This document shows positions 12,401-24,391 of a stretch of DNA of 64,000 bases, piece after piece; position 1 is the stretch's first letter, and every line of letters starts with the position of its first letter. The DNA comes from Lepiota brunneoincarnata (lineage: Eukaryota > Basidiomycota > Agaricomycetes > Agaricales > Agaricaceae), in contig JAEBUN010000009.1 of assembly GCA_023014365.1 (NCBI GenBank), positions 372,001-436,000 on the forward strand, given 5' to 3'. Position numbers and translations under genes: made by a program. The notes under the pieces are model-generated. The model made no database searches. It worked only from the letters and a program-made list of their open reading frames with translations, and had not been told where the DNA came from.

Positions 12401-15400
12401 CCAGTCTGGGTTGCTGGGGTGGAAGCCGTCGGTTGGACTTCTGGAGGAGCCACGGTGTGTCCAGTTTCACCGGCCCCTGTGGGCTTTGGTGTGCTGGATA
12501 GTGTTGGTATCTCGCTGATGACTTTGGTCGCTACCATGAGCTCAGAAATTAGGAGGTGGATGACACTGTCAGTATATTGATCGCCGTTGGCAGCAAGAAT
12601 GGCCGCAGTTGGTTCCGCTTGCATTTCGATGTCCTCAGTTTCAGTCGCCTTTCCTCCCTCCTTATCCTTTCCTTCCTTCTCTTTGTCCTTCTCTTTATTG
12701 TTGGACTTGAGCGCAATATGGGGGTTGAAAGAATAAGCATGGTTAAGGCTGCATAAGGTCTTGGTGGTGCTAAGGAAAATGTCGGTGTCCCGGAGTGCCA
12801 TAGCATTACAGTTACGGACAAAGGTTGCAACATCAACCACGTTGCTCCTCGGATGGGCGAAATATCGGGTGATGGATTGAGACATGATATTGTGGATGGT
12901 GTCGCTATCCTCAATGATATGACGAAGGATAGTTATGATATAGGAGGAGCCTCCAGTAATTTCTGATGCTCCGATGCGTCGGAACAGGTGAGCCAGGCCA
13001 TCACTACCAATGAATTGTTTGACCAACTGTCGATCCTTCGTGAAATAGACGAGAAGTCGGAGGGTGGAGAGTAGCTCGTCCGACGGTAAGTCTCGGACAG
13101 CAAGAAGGCGTAGGCAAAAGTCGAAAATAATATTTTTTGCGTCCGCGCGGGTTAGACCGACAGAGAGGGGTTCCAGATTAATGGGTTCGTCCTCTTTCGG
13201 GAGTGTGATTGGACGAGGCTCCTCAGCCAAGGTCAACAACGCCTCAGATACAAGAAGATGACTGGCGAGCCATTTTGGAGGATTTTCGGGATCGATGCCT
13301 GACAACAACAGTGCCAGCAAGCCATCCAATAACTCTTTGCGAAGGTTCTCATCAAGGCTGGAGGGCGCTTCGCATAGCACCAACGCCAGGAGGCGGCAGC
13401 GGTTTGCGAGTGGTTGTTCCTGAACATCGTAAGCATATGGAGAAAAGGAATTGACATCTTCGATAAGGTCACGGATGGCCTGGGGCTGGTGGAGGCTCGG
13501 ACGGACGAAAGCGGTGTGAAGCTCAAATAGGAGGGATTGGTGTTCGTCGACAAGGAGCAAAGCCTGGCGACTGATCAATCTCCGAAGAGGCTCTCGAGCC
13601 TCATCTAATTCCTTCTTCCATTCTTCAACACCCTTCACCTCCCCTTTTGGCTCCTCCACTTCGGGTTCGCTCGATGATAATCCACTGGTCTCTGCTGGAA
13701 CTGGGAGTCCCTCAGGTGTCGCCGCGTCTTGCTGCTGTGCCTCTATAGGGGTGGATTCGTCGCCCGCAGCTTCGGATGGTGTGACGAAGGGTTGTGAGCC
13801 CGCAGGCTCAGGATCGGGAGGGAAAGCGAACGGATGTGCGAGGAGGAAGTCAGTTGCTGCGTTGACATTGTTACGAGTGTGGATGAGTGCACGTTCTGCT
13901 GCAGATCGAGGAAATCCCATGTCCACCAACATCTGAACGCGATGCTCATCAGGTCCAGCGGGACGGGATACATGAGGGACGACGGTTTCCGATGTAGTTT
14001 CCGGCTTGGATTGTTCGTTCTCTCCATTCACAACCTCTAGTACTGAACGTACGATGGACCTGCTGACTCCAAGAGGGGCTTGGACAAGCCAGGGAGCTTC
14101 CCATAACGACCGCAACAGAGGCAAAACTTTGAGCCGAAGCTTGACAAGGAAGTTATTGGGATCGAAGAACCCGGAGTCGGTTTCCTTCTTGTCGCGGGTG
14201 ATGAGAAGTAAAGTTTGCGGGGATTCGAACAAAGGTTTCGCTGAAATGATCGGATGTAAAAGATGTAAAGCAACTTTGATGCCTCCGTAAGCGTGGATCA
14301 AGGTCTTTTGGATAACCTCGCTACGTTCCTCCTCTCGCATCCCCGTAATGTCTTCAATGCTCTTCACGAATGATGAACAAACCCTCAGGATCTCGTCAAA
14401 TCCTCCAATTTGATAAAAAGCCTTCAGTTCAACGGTATGTAGAGTATTTGTCGATGTGCGTTCTATGTTGGGCCGTAAGTATACCGGCATAAAGCTCCAG
14501 CAGTGCGTCTTACCGTCGACGAAAAGGAGCGTATATAATCCGAGAATAACACTGAAATAAGTGTAGAGTGAAGGCATGTCGTCTGACCAATCCTCGTGAG
14601 TTTTGCGAGACAGAAGGAACGCGCGCGGCGTACCAAAATGTGGAATTTGCAGGTGCTTTAGCATCACATCAGCAACAACTTCGGCTGACTCTCCTATTTG
14701 CTTTTTTTGCGCGGCTTCTGGATTGCGACGGGCGTGGAACATCTTGACAATGGCTAAGGAAGAATCGGTGAATCGTTGATGACCCCTCGTACAAAGACCA
14801 ATGAAGCGAACCTTGAAAGAAAGGTGCTAGCACATTCGGCATTCCATGGGTGAGGTATTTTAAAGCAGCAGCGTTGCGGGATAAAGGAGATTCATCCTGT
14901 TTAAAATTTATAGCTTTCTCTCGACCAGACATGGTCCTGCTGAGAGGCTGGATCCCATTGGCAGAGTTGACACCCGAGTTCAAGGCATTGGTAGCTTCGA
15001 TAAGATTGGTGGTTGATTGATTAGGGGTCCCGCCCAGAGGAGACTGAGCGGGGGAGATTTGCGTGATTCCTCTGCCCGATAAGGCCGCATTCAACGTCAT
15101 ATTTTCCCAGATGGTAGCCCGATGCAAAGCGCCGAGCTCAGGGATGGCTTGCCCAGAGGGTGAACCCATGAGTGCTTGAAGCAGAGCAATAGCGCCACGA
15201 CCATGAGAGTATCCAGCAGTGCTGAACACATCTGACAATAGCGAAATTCTGATATGCAGAGTGACTAAACTTCGGAAACGATCATTGTAGGTCAGTTGGT
15301 TGGCATCTACGTAGATCTCTTAGCTTACACCTGGTGGGAGGTAAAGGAATTCCTTACCATTTACTTCCAGGAATGGCAGGAGCTTTGACGACGGGTCGGG

Positions 15401-18324
15401 ATCCTGCCAAAAGTCACTTGTCTCCTGTAATGAGCTCCGAACAATTCTGGCCAGATAAAGGATAGTATCGTTCGTTGCGCAATCGACCAGTGTGCGCATG
15501 ACCTGTACCAGCGAATCCGACGCGACGCTATTCGAAAAGTCATAGGGTAAGCAGGGCAGAGCAGTCAGCTTTCCGATATATTTGAGGCCATCAGAAAGAC
15601 TGATGAAATCCTTGCAATGAGGGCCGTGCTGGAAGAAACCTTCCAAAAACTATACACCATCAGGCTAAGCGAGTCGACAGGTAAGAGACTGAGCTTACCC
15701 GGCACAGGATATCGATGAACGAAACCACAGTGTTGTCGTGCGCTTTCGATGCAGAGTCCTCACTGCCATTGTTGACATCCAGTGGAGAAATATCAACCAT
15801 TTCTCCCTCGGAGCTTGAAACGGGTACATGCTCAGCATCATCCATCTTTACATCAGAATCAATAGGACCAATAGTAGTCGGGATCAGTTTGTACCAGTGA
15901 AGCAAATCACTTGGAACCTGGTACATAATCCCAATTTCTTCAATGGCGCTCATTGTCGACTTCAAGGAAGCGAAAACAGCAGCCTTGAGAAGTGGATGAT
16001 GGCGAACGAGCTCATCGATAGCTGTTCCGATAATAACCGCATTCTCCTTGTCAATCAGTACTCTTAGATGACGTTCAGATGTAAAGATGGTGAAAATGGC
16101 AGGGATGATGCTCGGTCGATTGCTTAACTGAGTCTGACCCATCTCGTTCAAACACAAAGCGCCCAGGGCATTCGGAATGGATTGGATGACCTGAAATTCC
16201 CTAGTGAGAAATGACATAACCGAAAACTGGGATAGACAAACTTCAATGGAAGGCTCAATTCCAGCCTCGATCGCTTTGTAAAATGATTCTGGTAAACCAT
16301 TCTCCTGGATGACACCGAGGGACGTAGGCTCATTGTGGACAAAGGTAGCCATAATGTTGATCGCTATCAATGAAATCAGTACTAGCTGTGTTCAGTAAAA
16401 CTGTTCTCACCTAGGGGTAAGACGCTGGGCCCAAAAAGACCACGATTCTCAATTATCTTCTTGATTGACTTTACTAACGACGTGTCAATGAGTCCACGTA
16501 GACCTTCGGATGTACCAGAGGATTGCATCATGCGATGCATGGTTCGGAGAAGGTGCTTCAGAACCGAAGTACGAGGTATTGGAAGTTCATCTGCTCCGAC
16601 GATAACATGTAAAACCAAGAAGCCAATAGAATAATTGGGACTCACTGCTTATCGAATTAACGTCGTATGGCCTGGTGTTACGACCATACTCCTGGATGTC
16701 ATGGTCGACCTCATTCTAAGCAAGAACACCTGAGCAACCAGGATGAATATACTGGAAGAAAACCAACCTCAATGCGATCCACCAGTATGTTGACACCATG
16801 AGCAGCACAAAACAGAGTGAAGCCATTCTGGAATGTATACAAGACACTGTCAATGAGTTGTAGTGTTCTGGAGACGACAGGGAGGCGATTCGGAAGCTTG
16901 TTTTCTACTAATTGGATCAGCAGAGGAATCAAGCCGGCGCCGACTATCATATTGACTCCCGAGGTGTGCGTGGCGATCAGGGTAACAAATTGTAGAAGAG
17001 CTTCGACGAAAGATTGTGGGACAGACGATGAAGGATTGGCAACATCATTAACTGTTTTGCGAAGCAGGGCCATCAGGATACCATGATTTACGCCCGCATT
17101 CACAGCAGTCAGAACTTCTTGGCATCTGTTCCGATATCTAGTGAATGCATCCAGAACAGCAATTGCAGCAGTTTGGACGGTCACTGAGACATCATATTCA
17201 ACATGCAGTAGGTCTGCAACGTTGGAGATGAGATCTGGCTCATAAAGGAAGAAAGTGGTGGTGGCTTGTGACTCCGAGTGGGTATGGGCATAGATAGCTA
17301 TGGCCAATAGTCGGGCAATAACAAGTTTCTCTCGTTCAGATTCGTGGCCGTTGTAAAGAGCTTGGCTAGCGCGGATACGACTTAGAAGCTCGAATTTTTC
17401 CTCGTCAGGAATCCTGTATACTCGCACGCAATCTGCAAGTATCCTCATCGGTGACTGTGTCTGGAGTGTGGATTCAGATATGAAGACGTTGATGGGTCCA
17501 GCTGAGGACACGGGTTGAGATGTTTGAGATTTAGAGGGAGTCGTTGGTAATTCCACTGTTTCATCCTTCTTCTGATCCTGGAGTACTCCCACTGTCGCAT
17601 CCGTTTTGTAGAAGTTGTATGACACCTCCCGAGCTTCAGCTGGCAGACCTTCAACTTCTGCATTCCTCTTGCTACTAACCAGATCAATAAGATTAATGCC
17701 ATACTCGCGGAGATGAGGCCATCGTTTCGCCAAAGCCAACAAGCGCGGAGTTGCAAGGCTAAGGACATGGGATACCGAGGATTGGGAAGAATATTGTTGC
17801 GCGGGTCGAAGGAGGACATTGAGGGAGAGCAGAACGATGTCGAGATCGGAACAGAGTAGAAGACTGTTTAGTCGCTGTTAAACGCTGTTAGCTGTTGTGA
17901 GGATACTGCATGAGAAAAAAATCGCACATCGTACGAGCTAAAGGTCTTGCGGTTTGTCGAGTTTTCGAGCAAAAGACGCTCAAATCGCAGTATTTCCGAG
18001 ACCAATGCCTTTGTCTGCAAAGGAAAAGTGACGAGTTGCACCTTGTCAAGTTCGTATTGATTGATTATCTCTTCGAGGATGGAGTCAAACTGGTTGAGGA
18101 CCCTGATCCACGCATTCAGATCCGACCGTGGCCACTTCCATGACTCGATGGAACCCAGAATATCAACGAGCTGCTCATCTGGTGCGTTCAGAACCTTGGT
18201 AATAAATTCTGCGACTTGCGTAGGCTATATCAACAGCATGAGTAAGACCGACATAAATGATCTCGCTCAAAAACCTAAAACATACTGGGGTCGCCGCCTT
18301 CTTCGATTTGTTGGTGATCTTCAT
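6432..18324 (-). CDS. TOM1: Giant HECT E3 ubiquitin ligase, Tom1/HUWE1/Ptr1 family
   Basis: Translation begins at 18324 (MKITNKSKKAATP) and ends at 6432 (...GGEGFAFS), giving a protein of roughly 3,500 residues from about 20 exons. In order it has the DUF908 armadillo-like region (about 18.3-16.7 kb), DUF913 (16.6-15.3 kb), a UBA domain near 13.9 kb (VQMLVDMGFPRSAAERAL), a Glu/Asp-rich tract (11.43-11.09 kb), ubiquitin-binding UBM motifs near 9.8-9.4 kb (FLEALPDDMREEVL, FLEALPPEIRAEII), and the HECT domain from 7.7 kb. HECT landmarks include DAGGVTREWF and the catalytic HTCFNQIDLP. The long exon 14742-11716 is uninterrupted, and no frame break was found across 12 kb. Yeast Tom1 degrades excess histones and unassembled ribosomal proteins. 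The gene shares a 255-bp divergent promoter with the SUB1 gene. Confidence 0.97.
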
Positions 18325-18490
18325 TTTCCGTGACCACGAATGGGTCTGTGGAATAATACGGACAACCGCCTGTTATGCAATGTTATTGGAAGAAGGATGA
18401 AGAGACGAGAACGAAGTAGAGTAAGATGTCGACTCTTCGTCTTCTCCACAGGGCAGTTAAGAGAGAGGGAATTGCTGACGCAATCGTGTC

Positions 18491-18498
18491 TTACGTCA
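18491..18498. promoter_or_regulatory. CRE-like TTACGTCA between TOM1 and SUB1 genes
   Basis: TTACGTCA matches the cAMP-response/ATF-type bZIP core. It lies in the 255-bp divergent promoter between starts at 18324 and 18580. Function is inferred from position only. Confidence 0.3.
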
Positions 18499-18579
18499 CT
18501 TATCACGCGTCTGTCACTGTAACCCGTGTGTACAATCCAACCTGCTAAAACAACACCTGAGCCAATATCTTAACATCGG

Positions 18580-19254
18580 ATGGTCAAACGCAAGGCTCAA
18601 TCAGACAGCGAAGACGAAGCTCATTTCTCTGACGCCAGTTCAGACCCAAAGCCTACCGCAAAGAAGGTAACCACCGTTGTGAGTTAACACGAATCGGTAC
18701 ACAAGTCAACACGAAAGCTCAAACCAGCACACAGAAGAAAGCAAAGTCCAAGCCAAGTCTCAATCCCCCTGCTGCCACAAAAAGCGCTGACAAGGCAAGG
18801 GTTAACAGGCCCTTCCAGGATTGAAGTCTCACCGAGTCACCATCTACTAGAACTCTGGCTCGGTTCGCGCGAACAATGAAGGCGAGAAATACATCGACCT
18901 AGGAAAGAAGAAACGCGCGACAGTTCGCTCCTTCAAGGACATCCCTTTACTCGACATCAGAGAATTTTATGGCGAGGAGAAACCAGGCAAAAAGGGTATT
19001 TCACTCACGTTCGAGCAGGTTAGCACATATTTCACTCTATCTACGCCATGTTTTTCTAACAAGTGTCCTAAGTGGCAAACCCTGAAATCACACACTGAGA
19101 CCATTGACCTCTTCTTCTCCGAGCTATCCAAAGGTAAGAATAGTTCGTATGCCCCGTAATTCAGTACAGTCTCCGCTTTCACCAGTATCTGCTATCTAGA
19201 ACTACTATATCTTAATTGATTATAGAACCACCTATTGATAAGTCGAAATGCTGA
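18580..19254 (+). CDS. SUB1: Transcriptional coactivator PC4/Sub1
   Basis: This is a small nuclear single-stranded-DNA-binding coactivator of RNA polymerase II. The start at 18580 gives MVKRKAQSDSEDEA, an acidic, Ser-rich, Lys-rich N-terminus typical of the family. A 68-nt intron ends in CACACAG before AAG AAA GCA. A second intron (donor GTTAAC, acceptor CTACTAG) leads into the PC4 fold: GEKYIDLGKKKRATVRSFK, DIREFYGEEKPGKKGISLT, then after another intron WQTLKSHTETIDLFFSELSK. A last intron precedes the short tail EPPIDKSKC and the TGA at 19252-19254. Total length is near 140 residues, with four introns in 675 bp. It is divergent from the HECT ligase gene. Confidence 0.85.
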
Positions 19255-19435
19255 GGATGGATGAACTACTCCAATGCCAGGCCCGCAGCAGCCTCATGCG
19301 CTCCAACAAACCCTCGCTGCCGCAAACCTCTAAACCACGCTCTCAACTTCACATTGAAGGCTTGAAGGTCGAGGAACGATTCTATGAGAAGAAATTTAAT
19401 GTATGACTGCTGGAATTTCCTGCAAACGAGACAAA

Positions 19436-21654
19436 TTAGGTTGGTCCCTGAGAGAAGAATGCATTATCGCACCACCATGCTTTGGAATAATCCAGAATCA
19501 AGCTAAGAGATAGTAATCCTCGAATGCGGATACTATCGATGATCTTCCTTCTCTCATCTTCCCATACTGCATATGCGCAATACTTGGCTGTAATTAAGAA
19601 GATTCGGATCTGGCACACAGTTCATTAGCGCAAGCCACAGGACCCGAAAATACCCAAAAGCCAACGTTAGAATGAGTGGTTGCTAGAGCATAATCAAGAC
19701 TCCTAGATACCCACGCCGTCAGTCGATGCAGAGACTGAGTAAGCCCCAGGCATACCGTGTCAAGTCATTGAGTTTGAGCACCATCAGCACACGACGAGGC
19801 ACTTTTCGTAAAACATCAAAGACAGATATTATTAATCCGTCCTGCGACGCGACAGCATTCCGGATCGCTTCCATCTCCTCTTCAGATTGAGGATTCATGT
19901 CTATGAGCCCAGCTGCTCGCTTGAATGTTGATTCCCCTGCGCCGTCCCAAGAACCTTCCATAGCCGCCCGGCCAGTAATGGCAGCTTCGAATACTGGGTA
20001 CTAAAAAGTTGATGGGTGAGCTCCGCCGGTGTGCATTGTATGCGGAACCCACGAGATCAGGCCCGATGTTTCCAACGAGCTGCGCATACTTCCGACGATC
20101 CCCCTGGACGGATGGTGAAGTATTGTCCATGAGAGATAACCAGAACCTCCCATAGTTAACTCTCAACTGAGTATCGAGATCAAAATACAATCCGTGATCC
20201 AGAAGAACAATTTCAAAATTATATGGGGATCGTGAGTGCAAGGGTGCCGGTCGAATCAATAGGTTACCTGGGTGTGGATCCTGCGAGGTGGATCAACAGA
20301 TGCTCCAGATCCGTGTGCAGTGGACTCACCGCATGGAACCACCCGTTTACGAAGACCATCTGACTAAATATCCGCGACAACTCTAGCGCCACCTTGTTGC
20401 GGTCGATATTATTGTCGGCAAGGTACTGAAGATCATCAACGCGTCCGCCTTGAATAAACTCCATGATGAGAACACGTTTCGTAGAAAAAATGACTTCGGG
20501 TATATATAATGATGTCCGCATTCCTTCAAAATCTCCTATAGCGCGGGCAGCGTTGTTGGCTTCGTGGATAAAATCCATTTCCTTTGGCAAGTTCGTCCTC
20601 ATTTCTTCCTACCATAAAATGTAAGGCATTACTAGCGTCGAGAAGGGCAAAAGGGCACGTACTCCTAGCCAGGAGAACTCGAACTCTGGAAACCAGTATT
20701 TTATCCAACCTGCGGCGGCCATAAGCGGTTTATGCTAAACAATTCTTGACTCACGCACCTAATGTAACCTCCACCATCTCCATATCAATGTCACAAAACT
20801 CCGCTAGGTGTGGGTGTTGCAGCTGAGAACTGTTAACAACTGATAAGACCCAACGGAGGGAGACACTCACCTTCACTGCTACTTGCTTCCCACTTGGCCT
20901 GTGTTGACCTATGTGTACCTGTGCAAGGCTTGCAACACCGATGGGATTCGGGTCAAAACCATCAAACAGCTCTCTAATCGTTGTGCCCATATCACTTTGG
21001 AAGAGTCTCTCCAAATCCTCGTAGGGTGTCGGCTCGCATTGATCCTGCAATGGCCTCATAGTACATGTCCACTCCCGCGGAAGGACAACCAGTGATGCCA
21101 TGTGCTGCCCCATCTTAATGAAGATGCCTTGGAAGACAGCGAAGCCTCCTCAGTTAGCTGAGATGACATGAATGAAGAAACCACACCTCCATTGGCCAAA
21201 AGCGCCTTCAACACCCGTTGCGCACTCCGCGTGTGACATCTCGATACCGCCTCTGTATATTCCTCGCCGGTGTCATAGTGGCGAGCAAAAGTGAGCTTGT
21301 AGTCAATCGCTCCAAGTATGGCGGCACCTGCCCACCACTGTGAGTACCTCATTCAGAAGGGATAACATGGAACATACCAGCTACCCTAGAGCATCGAACA
21401 ACGGCAAGAACAGTGTGCCTAAACGGTTGGCAGCCTTTATAGGCAGCATAGCTGGCCCCGCCTGCAAGTATCGCAGCTGTAGGGTATATCCAAGGTCGAC
21501 TCCTGACCTGGCTTTTATGGGTATGATGTGGGTGTGGCGAGGCCCTAATCCATCTCGTCTGACGGCCGCCGAGGACATTGGAAGCGGTACAAGGAGGATT
21601 TCGCTGGAGTCGCCGCCAGCATGGTAGGTATGTACGATGGAGAACCATTGACAT
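19436..21654 (-). CDS. ABC1/ADCK1-family atypical kinase, probably mitochondrial (yeast Mcp2-like)
   Basis: The start at 21654 gives an Arg-rich, presequence-like N-terminus (MSMVLHRTYLPCWRRLQRN) followed by a possible membrane segment (AAILAGGASYAAY). Core ABC1/UbiB motifs appear in order: IKMGQHMAS (KxGQ class), VASLAQVHIGQHRPSGKQVA, EMDFIHEANNAARA, LIMEFIQGG, DPHPGNLLIRP and VLLDHGLYFDLD. The C-terminus YCAYAVWEDERRK is reached through two introns near 19.7 and 19.63 kb, and the stop is at 19436. At least seven introns were traced and all keep frame. Relatives act in mitochondrial lipid or coenzyme Q homeostasis, and ADCK1-type members associate with the inner membrane. The substrate is unknown; family and localisation are inferred from sequence. 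Confidence 0.88.
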
Positions 21655-21945
21655 TGTCGGCTAATTCCTTCGGCGATCAGTACCGTGTCGGGCGTTCCGG
21701 ATACGTGCTCCGGCCTCGGAGAAACTGGTGGACTCTCAAGACCTTCCTCTGATACATCTGTAGATAGTGCGACCATGCGACTAAGTACGGGTCTAGCATT
21801 ATATAACGGACCCAGGTGTCCAGTCTACCAACTTTGTGCCCTTTTGTTTACAGCTGCGCTCCACATCTGGCCAAGCAAGGTGATTGCATATACAAACCGA
21901 GGATGCAAGTGGGTGGATATGTGAATGTGCGAGGGATATAATCAT

Positions 21946-24391
21946 TTACTGCCTCTCTTCATGAAGCATCTGGGCAAATGATAGGCGTTGCGACGAGTGT
22001 GCGTCTTCATTTTGATGCATGGCCTCAGCATACCTGTATTATCCTCAACTACTGCAATATGTAAAAGAATGGCCGACTTACAATAGCTTATACCGCACCA
22101 GCTCTCCCTCCAGCTCCTCGTTGCGTAACCGCTGTTTCACAAGTTCGTTCTATTTTATTTTAGCCACAGCTCTCAAGGAAATAGATCATCTAGCATACCA
22201 AAACCTCGACATGTTCCGCGTCTAGCTGGGCGAGATTAGACTCCAAGGTTTTACTGTTAGATCCACGCCCTTAGGCCAATCCCAGCTGAAATGATAACCA
22301 ACTAACCACTGCTGTGATAGCGCACGATTAGCTTTCCGAAACTCGTCCATTTGGATGGCATGTTTGTTTGCCTCCCGCTAGTACACGCCTTGATCAGAAA
22401 GAGTTCCGAATGGCAAAGAAAGAACTTACAGTCATATCCTCGTACTCGTGTCGATGGCAGTCGAGCATGAAAGGCGTGATCTTCAACGAAACAGCATCGT
22501 TGACAAATGCGTCTGTATCATATTCCTCCGATTCAACAGGAGTACCATCCTCTTGTCGTATCTGGTGCACTGGTGAGTCTTGAAATGAACTGAGAGCTTG
22601 AAAAGACAATAACCTTATACTGGTCGAAAAGCTTTGTGTTCAGGAAAGTGAGAATCTCGTCGAACTTGAGCTTCAACAGTGTTTCCTCGTTCTTCTTGAG
22701 CAACACGATACTAAACCCAAAGATGGCTTCGATCCCGTTGGCCAAACAATGATCATATATTCGAAATACGACCTCGAGCGGAAAACTCAAAAATCTTTAG
22801 TTAATATCCATCAACAAGTGGACAAGGGTAGCCTACCGATAACTGAACATAGTCAAGAACCATTGGGAACAAAACATACTGGATTTGATGCCCTGTCGTA
22901 GAAAATGAATATGCAACACTGGCAGTAACTCCTCAACCAAACGATCGAACTGTTTAGTGGCGATGTTCAAATTCAGATAAGGTAGGTATTTTGAAAGCCA
23001 TGTACCTGGAACTGGCGCAGCATGAGCAGAGGTCGGTTGGTAAAGCGTATATAAACTTACCAGGCGCATCTGTAATTTGGGCATCTCCGGTAGAAAGTGG
23101 CCTCTCAAGTCATAAACTTGCATCAGGCGTACAAGAAGTGAGAAAGCCTCTTCATCGGGCATCTATTGCACATCAAAGTCTTCCCGCATTCAAGTAAGTG
23201 GCGCACCCCTTACATTCAACAGCAAAACTGCAACAACAAATGGAAGCCCTTGGCAATATCCCACCTGGGGATCATATCTGTAGTCATCTCAACGATCCGA
23301 AAAGCAGAAAACATGTAACACAACCTACAACGAATAGGCTTTGAGGACATTGAAGAGGTTCTCCTGACCAATACCCTGTCCATCCGTAAAGAAGGCATGA
23401 TGCGGAAATGTCCTTGAACAAAATTAGCGCCATCCATTGACCAGCATTTACGTTTACCCCGCACCTTCCAAGGTCCCTTGCAATGGATTTCTCATGTGGA
23501 CTTGTTTCCTTTAAAAGCTTGATGTATGCTCCTTCAAGCTCGAGATCCTTCGAAGCCGCCCTGAGACAGAACTCCATAAGGACATAGAACGCTCAAGACA
23601 CAAATAGATGACCAACATATGCTGCCACATCATACCACGTAAAGTCCCAGGAATTCCTTTTGCTATAGCTCGTGCCAACTCTTCTGGCCGTTCCGCCGCG
23701 AACCCCTGATAATCTGAGGCACTTGTCAAAATATACATAATTAGAATTCTCTGAGAACCATACCTGAGATGACGACACCCCAGAAGTCTAATGGGAAGGC
23801 GTCAATATGCACAAGGGAACTATGAATTAAGATGAGCAACACACTCCAATCAATTGCGCCATCTACCCCCTGCTCTTGTGATGTCTGCTTCTCTTTCTGC
23901 AGCCGCGAAAATTCCTCCTGCAGTGCTTGTTTTCCGTCCAAACTCATCCTCGTCGAAAGCCTTGGCTCCTCTGGAAGGAACGACAAGTTATGGCTAGATC
24001 TAATAGTCGTAACCGAAGCAGACTTCTGATGAGACTTGTTTGAGGGAGGAAAGTCCAAGCTGAACGGATTTCCTACTTCCCCAACAACAGGCCCGCCGTT
24101 AGCGTTCCTGCTTTCGGCGCTACTTGCACTTGGTGGTAATGAGAAACCCGGAGCTGAGGTCGGCTGTGGCGTTAACGAAACAGATGAGAGAACCGCAACG
24201 GCTGGTGGTTCGTCATCATCAAGCGCAATGTCATCTAGTTCAGAGCCAGAAACCGACGCAGCAATAGACCCTCGCTCCAGAGCACGATCCCCGAATTCGC
24301 TATGGTCGGGGGAACGCAAAGAGTCCAGCGCATCTTTGGAAGCAGCAGCAGAGAGGGGCTGGGAAGGGATCTCGGACATAGTCGTGGACAT
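21946..24391 (-). CDS. TBC-domain Rab GTPase-activating protein, Gyp5/Evi5-like
   Basis: The start at 24391 gives MSTTMSEIPSQPL, followed by about 200 Ser/Pro-rich, acidic residues. The TBC domain follows: DFWGVVIS, AKGIPGTLRGMMWQHM, IARDLGRTFPHHAFF with the arginine finger (IxxDxxR), ENLFNVLKAYS, and YCQGLPFVVAVLLLN with the glutamine finger (YxQ). Downstream are VFRIYDHCLANGIEAIFGF and a long coiled-coil-prone tail (EFRKANRALSQQLKTLESNL, LRNEELEGELVRYKLL) ending MLHEERQ with TAA at 21946-21948. About ten introns join in frame. Gyp5-type proteins stimulate GTP hydrolysis on Rab proteins such as Ypt1/Sec4 during ER-to-Golgi and exocytic traffic. The catalytic dual-finger residues are present, so activity is expected. 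Confidence 0.88.

Noticed and set aside
19259..19400. Possible NAP1-like fragment after the PC4/Sub1 gene (LHIEGLKVEERFYEKKF)
   Set aside because: Similarity is weak and limited to a short helix; frames are broken and no other NAP block is present.
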